From: a virus
Virus record (IMG/VR): IMGVR_UViG_3300017917_003471
Location: 1-30,929 of that record
Strand: one strand, 5' to 3'
DNA: 30,929 nucleotides
Shown here: in pieces, positions 4,426 through 11,997 of the stretch
Layout of the letters: each line of letters opens with the position of its first letter
Position numbering within the stretch: the first letter of the stretch is position 1
Translations under genes and position numbers: made by a program
The notes under the pieces: generated by a model
Database searches by the model: none
What the model was told of the DNA's origin: nothing
The model's input: the letters and a program-made list of their open reading frames with translations, nothing else

Positions 4426-4677
4426 ATGTTAGTAATACGTTGTAAAAATTGCAATAAAGAATTAGTAAGTCATCCTAGTCATACTAAGTGTTGTGGATGC
4501 CCTAATATGACTACAGTTTGTGGGGAAAAAATTTCAGCACTTGACTTATCTGATGTTATTGTGGTAAACTCTGTACATACAAAATCAAAATCTTCTGTTT
4601 TAACTACTGAAGATATTGCCTGGCAAGAAGCAAGACGCCAACGAAAAGTTAAGCGTCTAGATTTTGAAGTCCGTTAA
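4426..4677 (+). CDS. Small Cys-rich, zinc-ribbon-like protein (83 aa)
   Basis: No named family recognised. The N-terminal third has C6-x2-C9 followed by C22, C23, C25 and C32, a pattern consistent with a single zinc-ribbon or Zn-knuckle. The C-terminal part is polar and ends in a basic stretch (EARRQRKVKRLDFEVR), suggesting contact with nucleic acid or protein. The gene starts 24 nt after dps, with an A-rich leader and no strong Shine-Dalgarno, and likely shares its late transcript. tRNA-Ser follows 11 nt after the stop. Confidence 0.7.
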   Translation: MLVIRCKNCNKELVSHPSHTKCCGCPNMTTVCGEKISALDLSDVIVVNSVHTKSKSSVLTTEDIAWQEARRQRKVKRLDFEVR

Positions 4678-4688
4678 GGACTTTTATT

Positions 4689-4775
4689 GGAAGGTCAATC
4701 CGATTGGCGACGGAACCTGTCTTGAAAACAGTTGAGGTGTTAAAGCCCTTGGGAGTTCGACTCTCCCACCTTCCG
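4689..4775 (+). tRNA. tRNA-Ser(UGA)
   Basis: The acceptor GGAAGGT pairs with ACCTTCC. The anticodon arm is CCTGT-CTTGAAA-ACAGT, anticodon TGA. A long variable arm is present and the T arm is GGGAG/CTCCC. Confidence 0.92.
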
Positions 4776-4803
4776 TTTATTACAATTTTGTTGCAAATAC
4801 TGC

Positions 4804-4822
4804 AAAAATTTAGAATTTTTTT
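4804..4822 (+). terminator. Probable weak terminator after tRNA-Ser
   Basis: AAAAATT(4804-4810) pairs with AATTTTT(4814-4820) around TAG, running into further T. The stem is entirely A-T, so strength is doubtful. Confidence 0.4.
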
Positions 4823-4851
4823 AATGTATGTATTTGTATCAACACAATACC

Positions 4852-4879
4852 TTGACATTTGAAGTGCAAGAAATAGTAT
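4852..4879 (+). promoter_or_regulatory. Sigma70-type promoter
   Basis: TTGACA at 4852-4857 and TAGTAT at 4874-4879 are spaced by 16 nt, 25 nt upstream of the ATG at 4904. It is the likely promoter for the run of small genes leading to talC. Confidence 0.6.
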
Positions 4880-4903
4880 ATAGTTATGTCAGACTAAAAC
4901 AAC

Positions 4904-5053
4904 ATGGACGAACACACCTATGAAAACTGGGTGAAGATCAAAGCAACTTTTGAATCTTCTGGTAATACGGATAACATGTTTTATAAAAGAGCATGTGAAA
5001 TTGTTAAAACCAGAAGAGATCCTTTGGCAAAGTTTCTTGGAGATGAGAAATGA
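4904..5053 (+). CDS. Small cyanophage-type hypothetical protein (49 aa)
   Basis: The protein begins MDEHTYENWVKIKATFE and ends DPLAKFLGDEK. It is soluble, charged and probably two helices, with no motif I can assign. Its ATG follows the TTGACA/TAGTAT promoter at suitable distance, and its stop overlaps the next start (ATGATGG), so translational coupling is likely. It resembles small conserved cyanophage proteins by style, from memory only. Confidence 0.72.
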   Translation: MDEHTYENWVKIKATFESSGNTDNMFYKRACEIVKTRRDPLAKFLGDEK

Positions 5054-5256
5054 TGGAACCTTTTGACGATGATTATGTAACTCGCACAGAAGTAAAGGAG
5101 ATGATTGATGCTGCTATACGACGACACAACCGTAATGCTTCTATCATTAGTATGTGCGTCGGTTGGGTGGTTCTTGCTTTATTTGCTGAAGGACTCCTCC
5201 GACTAGTTGGTGTTATTCCGCCACTACTTCCATGGCTCAAAATCACTCTGAACTGA
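5050..5256 (+). CDS. Small membrane protein (68 aa)
   Basis: An acidic N-terminus (MEPFDDDYVTRTEVKEMIDAAIRRH) is followed by a hydrophobic segment from about residue 32 to 64 that could cross the membrane once or form a hairpin. I do not recognise the family. Two adjacent ATG codons overlap the upstream stop. The end overlaps the next gene by 25 nt, typical of packed phage operons. A role at the host inner or thylakoid membrane is only a guess. Confidence 0.7.
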   Translation: MMEPFDDDYVTRTEVKEMIDAAIRRHNRNASIISMCVGWVVLALFAEGLLRLVGVIPPLLPWLKITLN

Positions 5257-5522
5257 TTTTTTTAGTTCCTTGGTTTGTCCTTGTTGGAATTGCTGTATCA
5301 ATGTTTATGCAAGGTTGGATGATAATGAATGCTCATCATGGGTATTCAAAAAATCCAAAAATTAAACATCCAGAAATGAATAATGTTAAAGCAGGAGATC
5401 CATTACTAGTGGTAAGATTCACAGACGAAGATTTACAAGAACTTCAACAAAGAGTTTTACAACAAAAAATAGATGAACTTTTTGAGGAACCATCTACATA
5501 TGAGGACGAAGATAATGATTAA
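5232..5522 (+). CDS. Small membrane protein with acidic tail (96 aa)
   Basis: Residues about 8-32 (ELIFLVPWFVLVGIAVSMFM) form one clear membrane helix. A short His-containing linker and a strongly acidic, helical C-terminus (ELQQRVLQQKIDELFEEP...EDEDND) would lie on one membrane face. No enzymatic motif is visible. It is placed in a chain of overlapping tiny membrane genes upstream of talC. The family is not identified. Confidence 0.7.
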   Translation: MAQNHSELIFLVPWFVLVGIAVSMFMQGWMIMNAHHGYSKNPKIKHPEMNNVKAGDPLLVVRFTDEDLQELQQRVLQQKIDELFEEPSTYEDEDND

Positions 5523-5604
5523 AACAATTATATCTTCGATTTTACTTTTTACATCCATAGGATTGTTTATCCAGTGGGGACTTACTCATGCATATCCACA
5601 ATAA
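5515..5604 (+). CDS. Tiny hydrophobic protein (29 aa)
   Basis: The ORF reads MIKTIISSILLFTSIGLFIQ then WGLTHAYPQ. It starts eight bases before the upstream stop. It is one predicted membrane helix with a Lys near the N-terminus, so it could be a single-pass membrane peptide or an uncleaved signal-like peptide. Overlap with the upstream gene and a spacing of 12 nt to the next start support translation. The function is unknown. Confidence 0.55.
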   Translation: MIKTIISSILLFTSIGLFIQWGLTHAYPQ

Positions 5605-5616
5605 AGGAAATATCAA

Positions 5617-5784
5617 ATGAATAGAATCGAACAATTTACTGAACAAGAAAGAAGAATGCTTGCTGAAGCGATTTGGAGAAGACAGAGAAGTTTTATCGCA
5701 GGTGATAAGCAATTTAAAGAATATGGAAAACTTTTAGATGAAGTATTAACTGGAATTGAATATAATCCAGGAAGAATTATTTAA
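5617..5784 (+). CDS. Small soluble hypothetical protein (55 aa)
   Basis: The protein begins MNRIEQFTEQERRMLAEAIW and continues with basic and acidic residues to PGRII. It is probably two amphipathic helices. AAGGAAA lies a few bases upstream of the ATG as a modest ribosome site. The stop is 24 nt before talC, so it belongs to the same transcript. No family is recognised. Confidence 0.68.
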   Translation: MNRIEQFTEQERRMLAEAIWRRQRSFIAGDKQFKEYGKLLDEVLTGIEYNPGRII

Positions 5785-5808
5785 ATATAAAAGTATAGGA
5801 GAAAAACA

Positions 5809-6471
5809 ATGAAAATATTTTTAGATACCGCAGAAGTAGATCAAATTAAATCGGCATATAATACAGGATTACTTGATGGTGTAACAACTAATCCAAGTTT
5901 AATTAAAAAAAGTGGAAGAGACCCTATAGAAGTTATAAAAGAAATCTCAACTTCTTTTCCAGATTTAGTGTCAATTTCTGCAGAAGTTGTTGCAGATTTT
6001 GCTGATGAAATGGTTTCTCAAGCAATGGATTTTATTGATTATGAAAATGTAACAATTAAAGTTCCATGCACAGTTGAGGGACTAAAAGCATGTAAAGAAT
6101 TAACTCGTAGAGATTTCGATGTAAATGTAACATTGGTTTTTACAGTTTCGCAAGCTATTCTTGCAGCAAAAGCAAATGCTAAGTATGTTTCTCCATTTGT
6201 TGGTCGCTGGTTTGATCAATCAATTGATGGAATTGAACTAATTAAAAATATTAGAAAAGTCTATGATCAAGATTATGATAATTTTAATACCGAAATTTTA
6301 TCGGCATCACTTCGTGATGTTCGTCAAGTAGAACAGTGTGCAATTGTTGGCACAGATGTTGTGACAATTCCTCCTGTAGTTTTCTGGGGAATGTATAAGA
6401 GTGTTTTAACTGAAAAGGGACTAGAACAATTTCAAAAAGATTGGGATAGTGTCAATGGATCCGCAAATTAA
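5809..6471 (+). CDS. talC: Transaldolase (TalC/MipB type)
   Basis: A 220-residue transaldolase of the short class, a (beta/alpha)8 enzyme of the pentose phosphate pathway that transfers dihydroxyacetone units between sugar phosphates. Family marks are MKIFLDTAEV at the start, DGVTTNPSLI at 23-32, the Schiff-base lysine K84 in VTIKVPCT, and SPFVGRWFD. Length is normal for TalC. An AGGAG ribosome site stands just upstream of ATG 5809. talC is a classic cyanophage auxiliary gene, thought to push host carbon through the pentose phosphate pathway for NADPH and ribose during phage replication. It overlaps the next gene by 17 nt. Confidence 0.96.
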   Translation: MKIFLDTAEVDQIKSAYNTGLLDGVTTNPSLIKKSGRDPIEVIKEISTSFPDLVSISAEVVADFADEMVSQAMDFIDYENVTIKVPCTVEGLKACKELTRRDFDVNVTLVFTVSQAILAAKANAKYVSPFVGRWFDQSIDGIELIKNIRKVYDQDYDNFNTEILSASLRDVRQVEQCAIVGTDVVTIPPVVFWGMYKSVLTEKGLEQFQKDWDSVNGSAN

Positions 6472-6652
6472 AAAAAGATACCATTTTGCCTTATCTTCTT
6501 TTTCTAGAATGCACGGATTTAAAAAAATTGATTCAGTGATGAGGCAATTTTGTCTAGAGTGGTCTACTTCAAATGTAAATGCACCTTTAAATGGTCTTGA
6601 TGAAGTAGACCAATATTTTTATTATGAGTATAAAAATTGGAGAGGCATATAG
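6455..6652 (+). CDS. Small hypothetical protein (65 aa)
   Basis: The protein begins MDPQIKKRYHFALSSFSRMH and has an aromatic, acidic C-terminus (DEVDQYFYYEYKNWRGI). A GTG two codons upstream could also start it, but ATG 6455 is preferred. It overlaps the 3' end of talC by 17 nt and is probably translationally coupled. No membrane segment, Cys pair or known motif is visible. Confidence 0.65.
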   Translation: MDPQIKKRYHFALSSFSRMHGFKKIDSVMRQFCLEWSTSNVNAPLNGLDEVDQYFYYEYKNWRGI

Positions 6653-6653
6653 A

Positions 6654-6770
6654 ATGATTCACCTTGTTGGGTCTTTGATAAATAATAATATATTCCTTTT
6701 TATTTTATGTTATTTGTTGATAGTTGCACCAATTATGGGAATTATTATTGTTCATAAAAATGTTAAATGA
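6654..6770 (+). CDS. Tiny membrane protein (38 aa)
   Basis: Beginning MIHLVGSLIN, most of the peptide is hydrophobic (FLFILCYLLIVAPIMGIIIV) and ends in HKNVK, so it is a single membrane helix with a basic end. It starts one base after the upstream stop and shares ATGA with the acetyltransferase gene. The function is unknown. Confidence 0.58.
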   Translation: MIHLVGSLINNNIFLFILCYLLIVAPIMGIIIVHKNVK

Positions 6771-7363
6771 CTAGAGAAATTAGTCCATATTTAGAAGTTG
6801 GTGAATATACATATGGAGAAGAACATATTAATATTCATTTTCCAACCAATAGATATAAAGTACATATTGGAAAATTTTGTTCTATAGGAGAAAATTGCAA
6901 TATTTATCTTGAAGCTAGTCATAGAACAGATTGGATTACTACCTATCCCTTTGGGAGAGTATTTCCGCATGTTTTTGAAAAATTTGTACCTGCTGGCCCT
7001 CCAAATGTTATGAAATGTAATGGCAGTGTAATCATTGGTAATGATGTTTGGATTGCCAAAAATGTTACTATTATGAGTGGAGTAACTATTGGTGATGGAG
7101 CAGTTATTGCAAATAATTCACATGTAGTAAAAGATGTTCCTCCATATGCAGTTGTTGGTGGAAATCCTGCCAAATTAATAAAATATAGATTTTCTGTAGA
7201 TAAAATTGAAAAGTTATTAGAAATACAATGGTGGAATTGGGATAATCAAAAAATTAAAAATAATATTGAAATTTTATGTTCCACTAGACTAGATACTTTT
7301 ATTTTTAATTCTAAGTATTTAAAATTTTTTAATGATGATGAAGATGTTTATCCAAACTATTGA
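6767..7363 (+). CDS. Hexapeptide-repeat acetyltransferase (CatB/VatD-like)
   Basis: A 198-residue left-handed beta-helix acyltransferase that uses acetyl-CoA, usually on sugars or antibiotics. Hexapeptide turns are visible at KVHIGKFCSIGENCNI (31-46) and in GSVIIGNDVWIAKNVTIMSG and VTIGDGAVIANNS. SHRTDWITTYPF at 51-62 contains the expected catalytic H52 and the conserved TTYPF. The family end-cap PPYAVVGGNPAKLIKYRF is complete. The gene is outside the main glycan operon, but sugar O-acetylation would fit it. It starts on an ATGA overlap and its stop overlaps the -35 of the tRNA-Pro promoter. Confidence 0.87.
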   Translation: MTREISPYLEVGEYTYGEEHINIHFPTNRYKVHIGKFCSIGENCNIYLEASHRTDWITTYPFGRVFPHVFEKFVPAGPPNVMKCNGSVIIGNDVWIAKNVTIMSGVTIGDGAVIANNSHVVKDVPPYAVVGGNPAKLIKYRFSVDKIEKLLEIQWWNWDNQKIKNNIEILCSTRLDTFIFNSKYLKFFNDDEDVYPNY

Positions 7364-7388
7364 CAGGATTTAAAAGACCATATATAAT
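7360..7388 (+). promoter_or_regulatory. Consensus sigma70-type promoter for tRNA-Pro
   Basis: TTGACA at 7360-7365 is followed after 17 nt by TATAAT at 7383-7388, a perfect consensus pair. The -35 overlaps the acetyltransferase stop codon. tRNA-Pro begins at 7405. Confidence 0.82.
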
Positions 7389-7404
7389 ATGATTGTTGAA
7401 ACAA

Positions 7405-7478
7405 CGGGGTGTAGCGCAGCTTGGTAGCGCAACTGCTTTGGGAGCAGTGGGTCGCAGGTTCGAATCCTGCCACTCCGA
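7405..7478 (+). tRNA. tRNA-Pro(UGG)
   Basis: The acceptor CGGGGTG pairs with CACTCCG. The anticodon arm is ACTGC-TTTGGGA-GCAGT, anticodon TGG. The T arm GCAGG/CCTGC is perfect. Discriminator is A. Confidence 0.93.
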
Positions 7479-7479
7479 T

Positions 7480-7531
7480 TGCCAGTTTTGAAATTGGCAC
7501 ACTTGACAACTATCAAATCCTATTTTAAAAT
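7480..7531 (+). promoter_or_regulatory. Hairpin then sigma70-type promoter
   Basis: TGCCAGTTT(7480-7488) and AAATTGGCA(7491-7499) form a nine-pair hairpin, with one G-U, right after tRNA-Pro. TTGACA(7503-7508) and TAAAAT(7526-7531) are spaced by 17 nt and precede the ATG at 7555. Confidence 0.7.
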
Positions 7532-7554
7532 ACTTGAGTAAATCGTTCACAACA

Positions 7555-7770
7555 ATGTCCGTCACTTCTAAGTTTAAGAAAGACATCAGCACTCTTAAAT
7601 CTGCCGCCGCTGGCGAATTCTATTTGGATGTTAAAAATCCTAAACTTTGCAAAAAACTTTATCGCTACTACCAAAATGAAGGTGTAGTGTTTTCTGGTGA
7701 TCCAGTAGATGATTATGATATTCTTATTGACTGTCTAATCGAGGATCTAGAAACAGCAGAAGTTGCATGA
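7555..7770 (+). CDS. Cyanophage-type hypothetical protein (71 aa)
   Basis: The protein begins MSVTSKFKKDISTLKSAAAG and has a compact alpha/beta look: a basic N-terminus, FYLDVKNPKLCKKLYRYYQN, then an acidic C-terminal helix (DDYDILIDCLIEDLETAEVA). No catalytic motif is seen. An upstream in-frame TTG at 7534 would lie next to the -10 box, so ATG 7555 is chosen. It uses GCC/GGC codons more than the neighbours. It overlaps the following gene by ATGA. Confidence 0.75.
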   Translation: MSVTSKFKKDISTLKSAAAGEFYLDVKNPKLCKKLYRYYQNEGVVFSGDPVDDYDILIDCLIEDLETAEVA

Positions 7771-8015
7771 CAAAAGTTCTTCTAGAACGTGAAGGATATC
7801 GCTTTATTGAAGCAGGTATCCTTGAAATAAACGGTAAACCCGATTATCGTTTACAAAAACAAAATTATTATACAAAACGTTGGAATGACATTTATCTTTT
7901 TGATAATGTGTTACAGTGCTCTACTGCAATGGAGGATATTGAATATGCGAAATGGTTAGATCCAGATCGCGTTCCCTGTTATGTAAAGGATGATGAAGAC
8001 ACGGATGGTCTATAA
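7767..8015 (+). CDS. Hypothetical protein (82 aa)
   Basis: The protein begins MTKVLLEREGYRFIEAGILE. The middle is rich in Tyr, Trp and Lys (YRLQKQNYYTKRWNDIYLFD) and the tail is acidic (YVKDDEDTDGL). It is probably a small soluble beta-rich protein. Start and upstream stop overlap, indicating coupling to the 7555 gene. No family is assigned. Confidence 0.72.
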   Translation: MTKVLLEREGYRFIEAGILEINGKPDYRLQKQNYYTKRWNDIYLFDNVLQCSTAMEDIEYAKWLDPDRVPCYVKDDEDTDGL

Positions 8016-8041
8016 CAGCACTGGTCGGGAGCAAACCCCTT

Positions 8042-8269
8042 ATGTCTAAAACAAGTGTCCTGAGATATCTTGGGAACCTTTTCCTTATAATTGGTTATCA
8101 AATCATGTTATGGGGAGATTTTAAAAACGGTTTATTGTTAAAGTGTATTGGAGGTTTTCTTACAGTACCATTTGCAATTAAACTCAAACTTTGGGATGTA
8201 CTTTTCTTATGTGCATTTTTTGGTATCTCCGAAATATCAAAGTTAACCCAACTTTTCTTGGTTTCCTAA
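8042..8269 (+). CDS. Small membrane protein (75 aa)
   Basis: Three hydrophobic stretches are apparent (LGNLFLIIGYQIML, CIGGFLTVPFAIKL, DVLFLCAFFGI), so two or three membrane passes are likely. The last codons and stop lie inside a strong eight-pair hairpin (8257-8275) that begins the structured intergenic region. No family is recognised. Confidence 0.68.
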   Translation: MSKTSVLRYLGNLFLIIGYQIMLWGDFKNGLLLKCIGGFLTVPFAIKLKLWDVLFLCAFFGISEISKLTQLFLVS

Positions 8270-8402
8270 AACCAAGTGGTGGAGTCAAGTTGACCCTCTT
8301 TAGAGTTTCCAATCTCTCTTTAAAGGATTGGTGGTGCGGATGGGGTAACCCCGCCTGGTTTCTTGCCTCCAGTCAAAGGGCAAGTGGCGAGCCTGAGTTA
8401 CC
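8257..8402 (+). ncRNA. Candidate structured RNA upstream of the glycan island
   Basis: There is no credible ORF, but at least five helices: CTTGGTTT/AAACCAAG (8257-8275), CTCT/AGAG near 8296-8305, CCAATC/GATTGG around 8309-8331, GGGG/CCCC near 8343-8352 with GCGG/CCGC possible around it, and CTTGCC/GGCAAG around 8363-8385. It is richer in G and C than its surroundings and ends at a strong terminator. Its position just before an exopolysaccharide-type operon recalls the wcaG RNA motif of cyanobacteria and cyanophages, but identity is unproven. An 82-codon ORF through here is considered chance. Confidence 0.45.
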
Positions 8403-8440
8403 AAAGGTGGGTTGCATAAACCCACCTTTTTTAGTATAAT
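8403..8440 (+). terminator. Strong terminator with embedded promoter
   Basis: AAAGGTGGGTT(8403-8413) and AACCCACCTTT(8419-8429) form an 11-pair stem with a five-base loop and a run of six T. TTGCAT (8412-8417), in and beside the loop, is 17 nt from TATAAT (8435-8440). It ends the upstream RNA and can start the transcript for 8466 and the glycan island. Confidence 0.8.
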
Positions 8441-8465
8441 AGATATTATAGAGTAACATACAAAT

Positions 8466-8627
8466 ATGACTGAACAACAACAGCATTTGAAAGAGTTAAT
8501 TGAAAAACAAAAGGATATTATTCAACAAATTGAAGGATTGAATAATGATATTATTCAAAGAAAAGAAATTCTTCTAAAACTTCAAGGAGCAATCGAATAT
8601 CTCCAACAAATTGGTGTAACTTTGTAA
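8466..8627 (+). CDS. Small coiled-coil protein (53 aa)
   Basis: MTEQQQHLKELIEKQKDIIQ and the remainder form one long amphipathic helix with Leu/Ile at heptad-like spacing (LKELIEKQKDIIQQIEGL, then LLKLQGAIEYLQQIG). It is probably an oligomeric coiled coil. It is the first gene after the composite terminator-promoter and ends four bases before the cytidylyltransferase start, so it leads the glycan transcript. The function is unknown. Confidence 0.75.
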   Translation: MTEQQQHLKELIEKQKDIIQQIEGLNNDIIQRKEILLKLQGAIEYLQQIGVTL

Positions 8628-8631
8628 TTTT

Positions 8632-9129
8632 ATGAAAATCGGATTTAATTGTAGTTGTTTTGATCTTTTTCATGCTGGGCACGTCACAATGCTCAAAATG
8701 GAAAAAGAAATGTGTGACTACTTAAAAGTAGCACTTCAAGTTGATCCCACGATTGACAGACCTGGTTTAAAAAATAAACCAACACAATCCATTTATGAAA
8801 GATATGCTCAATTGCAGGGATGCAAATATGTGGATGAAATTCTTGTTTATGATACTGAGGCAGACCTTCTAAATTTAATTAAAACTCAAACTTTCCACAT
8901 CAGATTCTTAAGCGAAGAATATAAAGATATTGATTTTACTGGAAAGCAATATTGTATTGATAATGATATTGAGATTCATTATCATCTAAGAAGGCATCAA
9001 TTTTCAACTACTGAACTTCGTAATAGAGTTTATGAACTTGAGAAAAAGAAAAGAGAAGAGAACGGTATCAAAGACATTAAACAATATTCTCCCGAACTTT
9101 TAGAAAAATATTCACTTAAGAATGATTAA
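8632..9129 (+). CDS. Cytidylyltransferase (TagD/RfaE C-domain-like)
   Basis: A 165-residue nucleotidyltransferase of the HxGH superfamily, which activates glycerol-3-phosphate, heptose-1-phosphate or a similar substrate with CTP or ATP. Seen: HAGH at 14-17 for phosphate binding, YERYAQL at 55-61, and FSTTELRNR at 124-132, equivalent to the family signature ISTT-x-L-x-x-R. The C-terminal 30 residues are a charged extension. It is the first enzyme of the glycan operon, separated by two bases from the rfbB-like gene. CDP-glycerol production is suggested by the GDPD-like enzyme at 18272, but substrate cannot be fixed from sequence. Confidence 0.82.
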   Translation: MKIGFNCSCFDLFHAGHVTMLKMEKEMCDYLKVALQVDPTIDRPGLKNKPTQSIYERYAQLQGCKYVDEILVYDTEADLLNLIKTQTFHIRFLSEEYKDIDFTGKQYCIDNDIEIHYHLRRHQFSTTELRNRVYELEKKKREENGIKDIKQYSPELLEKYSLKND

Positions 9130-9131
9130 TC

Positions 9132-10049
9132 ATGTCTATATTAGTTACTGGTGGCGCAGGGTTTATTGGAAGTAATTTTTTACACTTTCTTAAAAAAAGA
9201 ACAAATGAAGAAATTATTTGTGTAGATAAAATTACTTATGCTGGTGACTTTGGATATATTCATGACTTAGATATAAAATTGTATATTTCTGATATCAATA
9301 AGTGTGAATATATTTTTAAAAATCATAATGTTAAAACAATTTTTAATTTTGCTGCAGAAACACATGTAGATAATTCTATTAAAGATTGTTCTGAGTTTAT
9401 TGAAACCAATATTAAAGGAACAGTAAATCTTTTAAATTTATCTTTGCAGCATGGCGTAGAAAAGTTCATTCATGTTTCTACTGATGAGGTTTATGGATCT
9501 ATAGAAGAAGGTAAATTTAAAGAAGATACGAATTATTCACCAAGAAATCCATATTCAGCATCAAAAGCTGCAAGTGATCATTTTGTAATGGCATACCATA
9601 ACACTTATGGTTTACCAACAATTATTACTAATTGTTCGAATAATTATGGACCACATCAACATCCAGAAAAGTTTATTCCAACAGTTATTAGAAGTCTTTT
9701 AAGAAATCAAAAGATTCCTGTCTATGGTGATGGACAACAAATTAGAGATTGGCTATATGTAAAAGATCATTGTGATGCTTTATATACAGTTTTTCAAAAA
9801 GGAAATCTTGGAGAAAAATATAATATTGGTGGAGAATGTGAAGTTAAAAATATTGATCTTGTTAAAAAAATAATCGGTTTGATGGGAAAGAATGAAAGTA
9901 TGATAGAATATGTAAAAGATAGACCAGGGCATGACCGACGTTATGCTACAGATATTTCCAAAATTAAATCGGAATTAGGGTGGCATCCCAGTTATCATAT
10001 AGATAAGGGGTTAGAAAAAACTGTTGAGTGGTACATTAAACATTCATGA
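9132..10049 (+). CDS. rfbB: dTDP-glucose 4,6-dehydratase-like (RmlB/RfbB)
   Basis: A 305-residue extended SDR that converts an NDP-glucose to NDP-4-keto-6-deoxyglucose. Rossmann motif GGAGFIG is at 7-13, DKITYAG at 32-38, the active-site STDEVYG with T117-D118-E119, and YxxxK as Y141 and K145. The RmlB stretch KDRPGHDRRYATD near the C-terminus is intact. It is about 40 residues shorter than typical RmlB. RmlA, C and D are not recognised in the window, so the nucleotide may be dTDP from the host, or CDP for the RfbH-like enzyme at 28290. It overlaps the next start by ATGA. Confidence 0.88.
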   Translation: MSILVTGGAGFIGSNFLHFLKKRTNEEIICVDKITYAGDFGYIHDLDIKLYISDINKCEYIFKNHNVKTIFNFAAETHVDNSIKDCSEFIETNIKGTVNLLNLSLQHGVEKFIHVSTDEVYGSIEEGKFKEDTNYSPRNPYSASKAASDHFVMAYHNTYGLPTIITNCSNNYGPHQHPEKFIPTVIRSLLRNQKIPVYGDGQQIRDWLYVKDHCDALYTVFQKGNLGEKYNIGGECEVKNIDLVKKIIGLMGKNESMIEYVKDRPGHDRRYATDISKIKSELGWHPSYHIDKGLEKTVEWYIKHS

Positions 10050-10999
10050 TTAGCATTTATTATCTTCCTCATACTCGACCAATTGAGTATACAAAATTAA
10101 CTTTTCATTATTTAAATAAAATTAAATCTGAAAATAAGAAAAAAATACAATTAAACATATTTGCTACCAATGATGCAGATTGGATGCAATATGTTGATCC
10201 AGAAATCAAGACTAGAGTAATTATTTTTCCTTACAATGGAAATTATCTTCATAAAGTAAACATGGCAAGTGAAGATAATAATCCATACTGCGTCAAACTT
10301 GACGAAGATTGTTTTATGAGCAATCATGTTTGGGATTATTTAATTGAAAATATTGACATTCTTGAGTCTGAAGAAAATTTATTACTCTCTCCATTAGTTT
10401 CCACAAATATTCCTTTAGTGGATCAATTTATTGAGTCTTATATTCTTGATGAAGATATTAAGAATAAAATATATGATTATTTTCTCAATAGATTAATGCC
10501 AAATGATCTTTGGGGTGTGAATTATACTTCTTTAAATAAACACACTATTGAATCAAAGGAATGGAATCCTCAAGAATATTATGATTCTGTCTGGAAAATC
10601 AATCATTATTACAGAGGAATTCATCCAATTCGTATTTCAGTAGAATCTCAACTTTTAATCAGTGATTACATCTATCAAACTACAGATAGATTTTTTGCTA
10701 AACATGAGTATTCATTAAAAGAATTTGATCGTCCTTATTTTACAAATAATATTTTTGCGTTTAAAACTAAGGATTGGAAAAAAATTCTTATGATGCCAAA
10801 CGATGGATTTGATGAAGTTCCATTAAACGAATATAAAAATCAAGAAAAGAAAAAGTGTTTTTATATTGAGAACGGATTCTGTATGCATCCAATGTATAAT
10901 ACTGTTTTTGGGTTTAATCCAAAATTTAATATTGGCATGGATAATGGATTGCAAAAAGAGATAGAAATTGTCCAACAATTTGTTAACAAATTACTATGA
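10046..10999 (+). CDS. Putative glycosyltransferase, GT-A like (317 aa)
   Basis: No exact family recognised. An N-terminal alpha/beta region begins [20 protein letters not shown], and [17 protein letters not shown] around 88-104 has a DED in the place of the metal-binding DxD of GT-A enzymes. The C-terminal half is rich in Tyr, Phe and Asn ([28 protein letters not shown]), with no membrane segment. It overlaps both neighbours by four bases. Its location between two sugar-nucleotide enzymes supports glycosyl transfer. Confidence 0.6.
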   Translation: MISIYYLPHTRPIEYTKLTFHYLNKIKSENKKKIQLNIFATNDADWMQYVDPEIKTRVIIFPYNGNYLHKVNMASEDNNPYCVKLDEDCFMSNHVWDYLIENIDILESEENLLLSPLVSTNIPLVDQFIESYILDEDIKNKIYDYFLNRLMPNDLWGVNYTSLNKHTIESKEWNPQEYYDSVWKINHYYRGIHPIRISVESQLLISDYIYQTTDRFFAKHEYSLKEFDRPYFTNNIFAFKTKDWKKILMMPNDGFDEVPLNEYKNQEKKKCFYIENGFCMHPMYNTVFGFNPKFNIGMDNGLQKEIEIVQQFVNKLL

Positions 11000-11997
11000 A
11001 AAGAGCTTTAATTACTGGAATTACTGGTCAAGATGGTTCGTATCTTGCTGAACTTTTACTTGAAAAAGGTTATGAAGTTCACGGTATTATTCGTCGTGCT
11101 TCTCAAATCAATACTCAAAGAATTGATCATTTGTATCAAAATGTTAAGTTACATTACGGAGATTTAACAGACTCGACTAATATAGTTAGAGTTATTCAAA
11201 AAGTTCAACCTGATGAAATTTATAATCTTGGTGCTCAGAGTCATGTTAAAGTATCCTTTGAGATGCCTGAATACACTGCTGATGTCGATGCTGTGGGAAC
11301 TCTTCGTATTCTTGAATCCGTGCGTCTCTTGGGTATGGAAAATCAAGTCCGCATTTATCAGGCATCTACTAGTGAACTCTATGGATTAGTTCAAGAAATC
11401 CCACAGAAAGAAACCACTCCATTTTATCCTCGCTCTCCTTACGGTGTGGCAAAACTTTATGGATATTGGATAACCAAGAACTATCGTGAAGCATATGGAA
11501 TGTATGCTTGTACAGGTATTCTTTTCAATCACGAGTCTCCTCGTCGCGGTGAGACTTTTGTGACTAGAAAGATTGTTCGTGGTCTTGCTCATATCTCAAC
11601 CGGTCTTCAGGATGTTCTTGAACTTGGTAATCTAAATGCAAAACGTGACTGGGGACATGCTAAAGATTTTGTAGAAGCAATGTGGTTGATGCTTCAACAA
11701 GATAAAGCCGAAGATTATGTAGTTGCTACTGGTGAACAATATTCTGTTCGACAATTTGTAGAAGAGGCGGCACCTTATTTTGGTATGAACATTGTTTGGG
11801 AGGGTGAGGGTATTCAAGAAAGGGGAATTGATAAGTATACTGGAAAAACGGTTATCAAGGTTAACGCTAAATATTTTCGACCTGCTGAAGTGGAAACTTT
11901 GTTAGGTGATGCTTCTAAAGCAAAGGAAGACCTAGGATGGGAACCTAAGATTTCTTTTAAACAATTAGTTGAGGACATGTGTATTAATGGACAGTGA
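10996..11997 (+). CDS. gmd: GDP-mannose 4,6-dehydratase
   Basis: A 333-residue Gmd, full length, that converts GDP-D-mannose to GDP-4-keto-6-deoxymannose with bound [24 protein letters not shown] at 8-27 is the family N-terminus. Next come IIRRAS (31-36), the catalytic STSELYG (124-130) and YGVAK with Y149 and K153. [16 protein letters not shown] and [12 protein letters not shown], diagnostic of Gmd, are complete. Base composition and codon use (CGT, CTT, GGT) look a little less AT-extreme than nearby transferases. It is paired directly with fcl, overlapping it by 11 nt. Confidence 0.97.
   Translation: MKRALITGITGQDGSYLAELLLEKGYEVHGIIRRASQINTQRIDHLYQNVKLHYGDLTDSTNIVRVIQKVQPDEIYNLGAQSHVKVSFEMPEYTADVDAVGTLRILESVRLLGMENQVRIYQASTSELYGLVQEIPQKETTPFYPRSPYGVAKLYGYWITKNYREAYGMYACTGILFNHESPRRGETFVTRKIVRGLAHISTGLQDVLELGNLNAKRDWGHAKDFVEAMWLMLQQDKAEDYVVATGEQYSVRQFVEEAAPYFGMNIVWEGEGIQERGIDKYTGKTVIKVNAKYFRPAEVETLLGDASKAKEDLGWEPKISFKQLVEDMCINGQ

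Noticed and set aside
8191-8439. An 82-codon ORF spanning the end of the 8042 gene and the terminator at 8403
   Set aside because: It overlaps a better membrane-protein ORF, has a weak start and reads through the strongly structured segment and terminator; the DNA is better explained as RNA structure.
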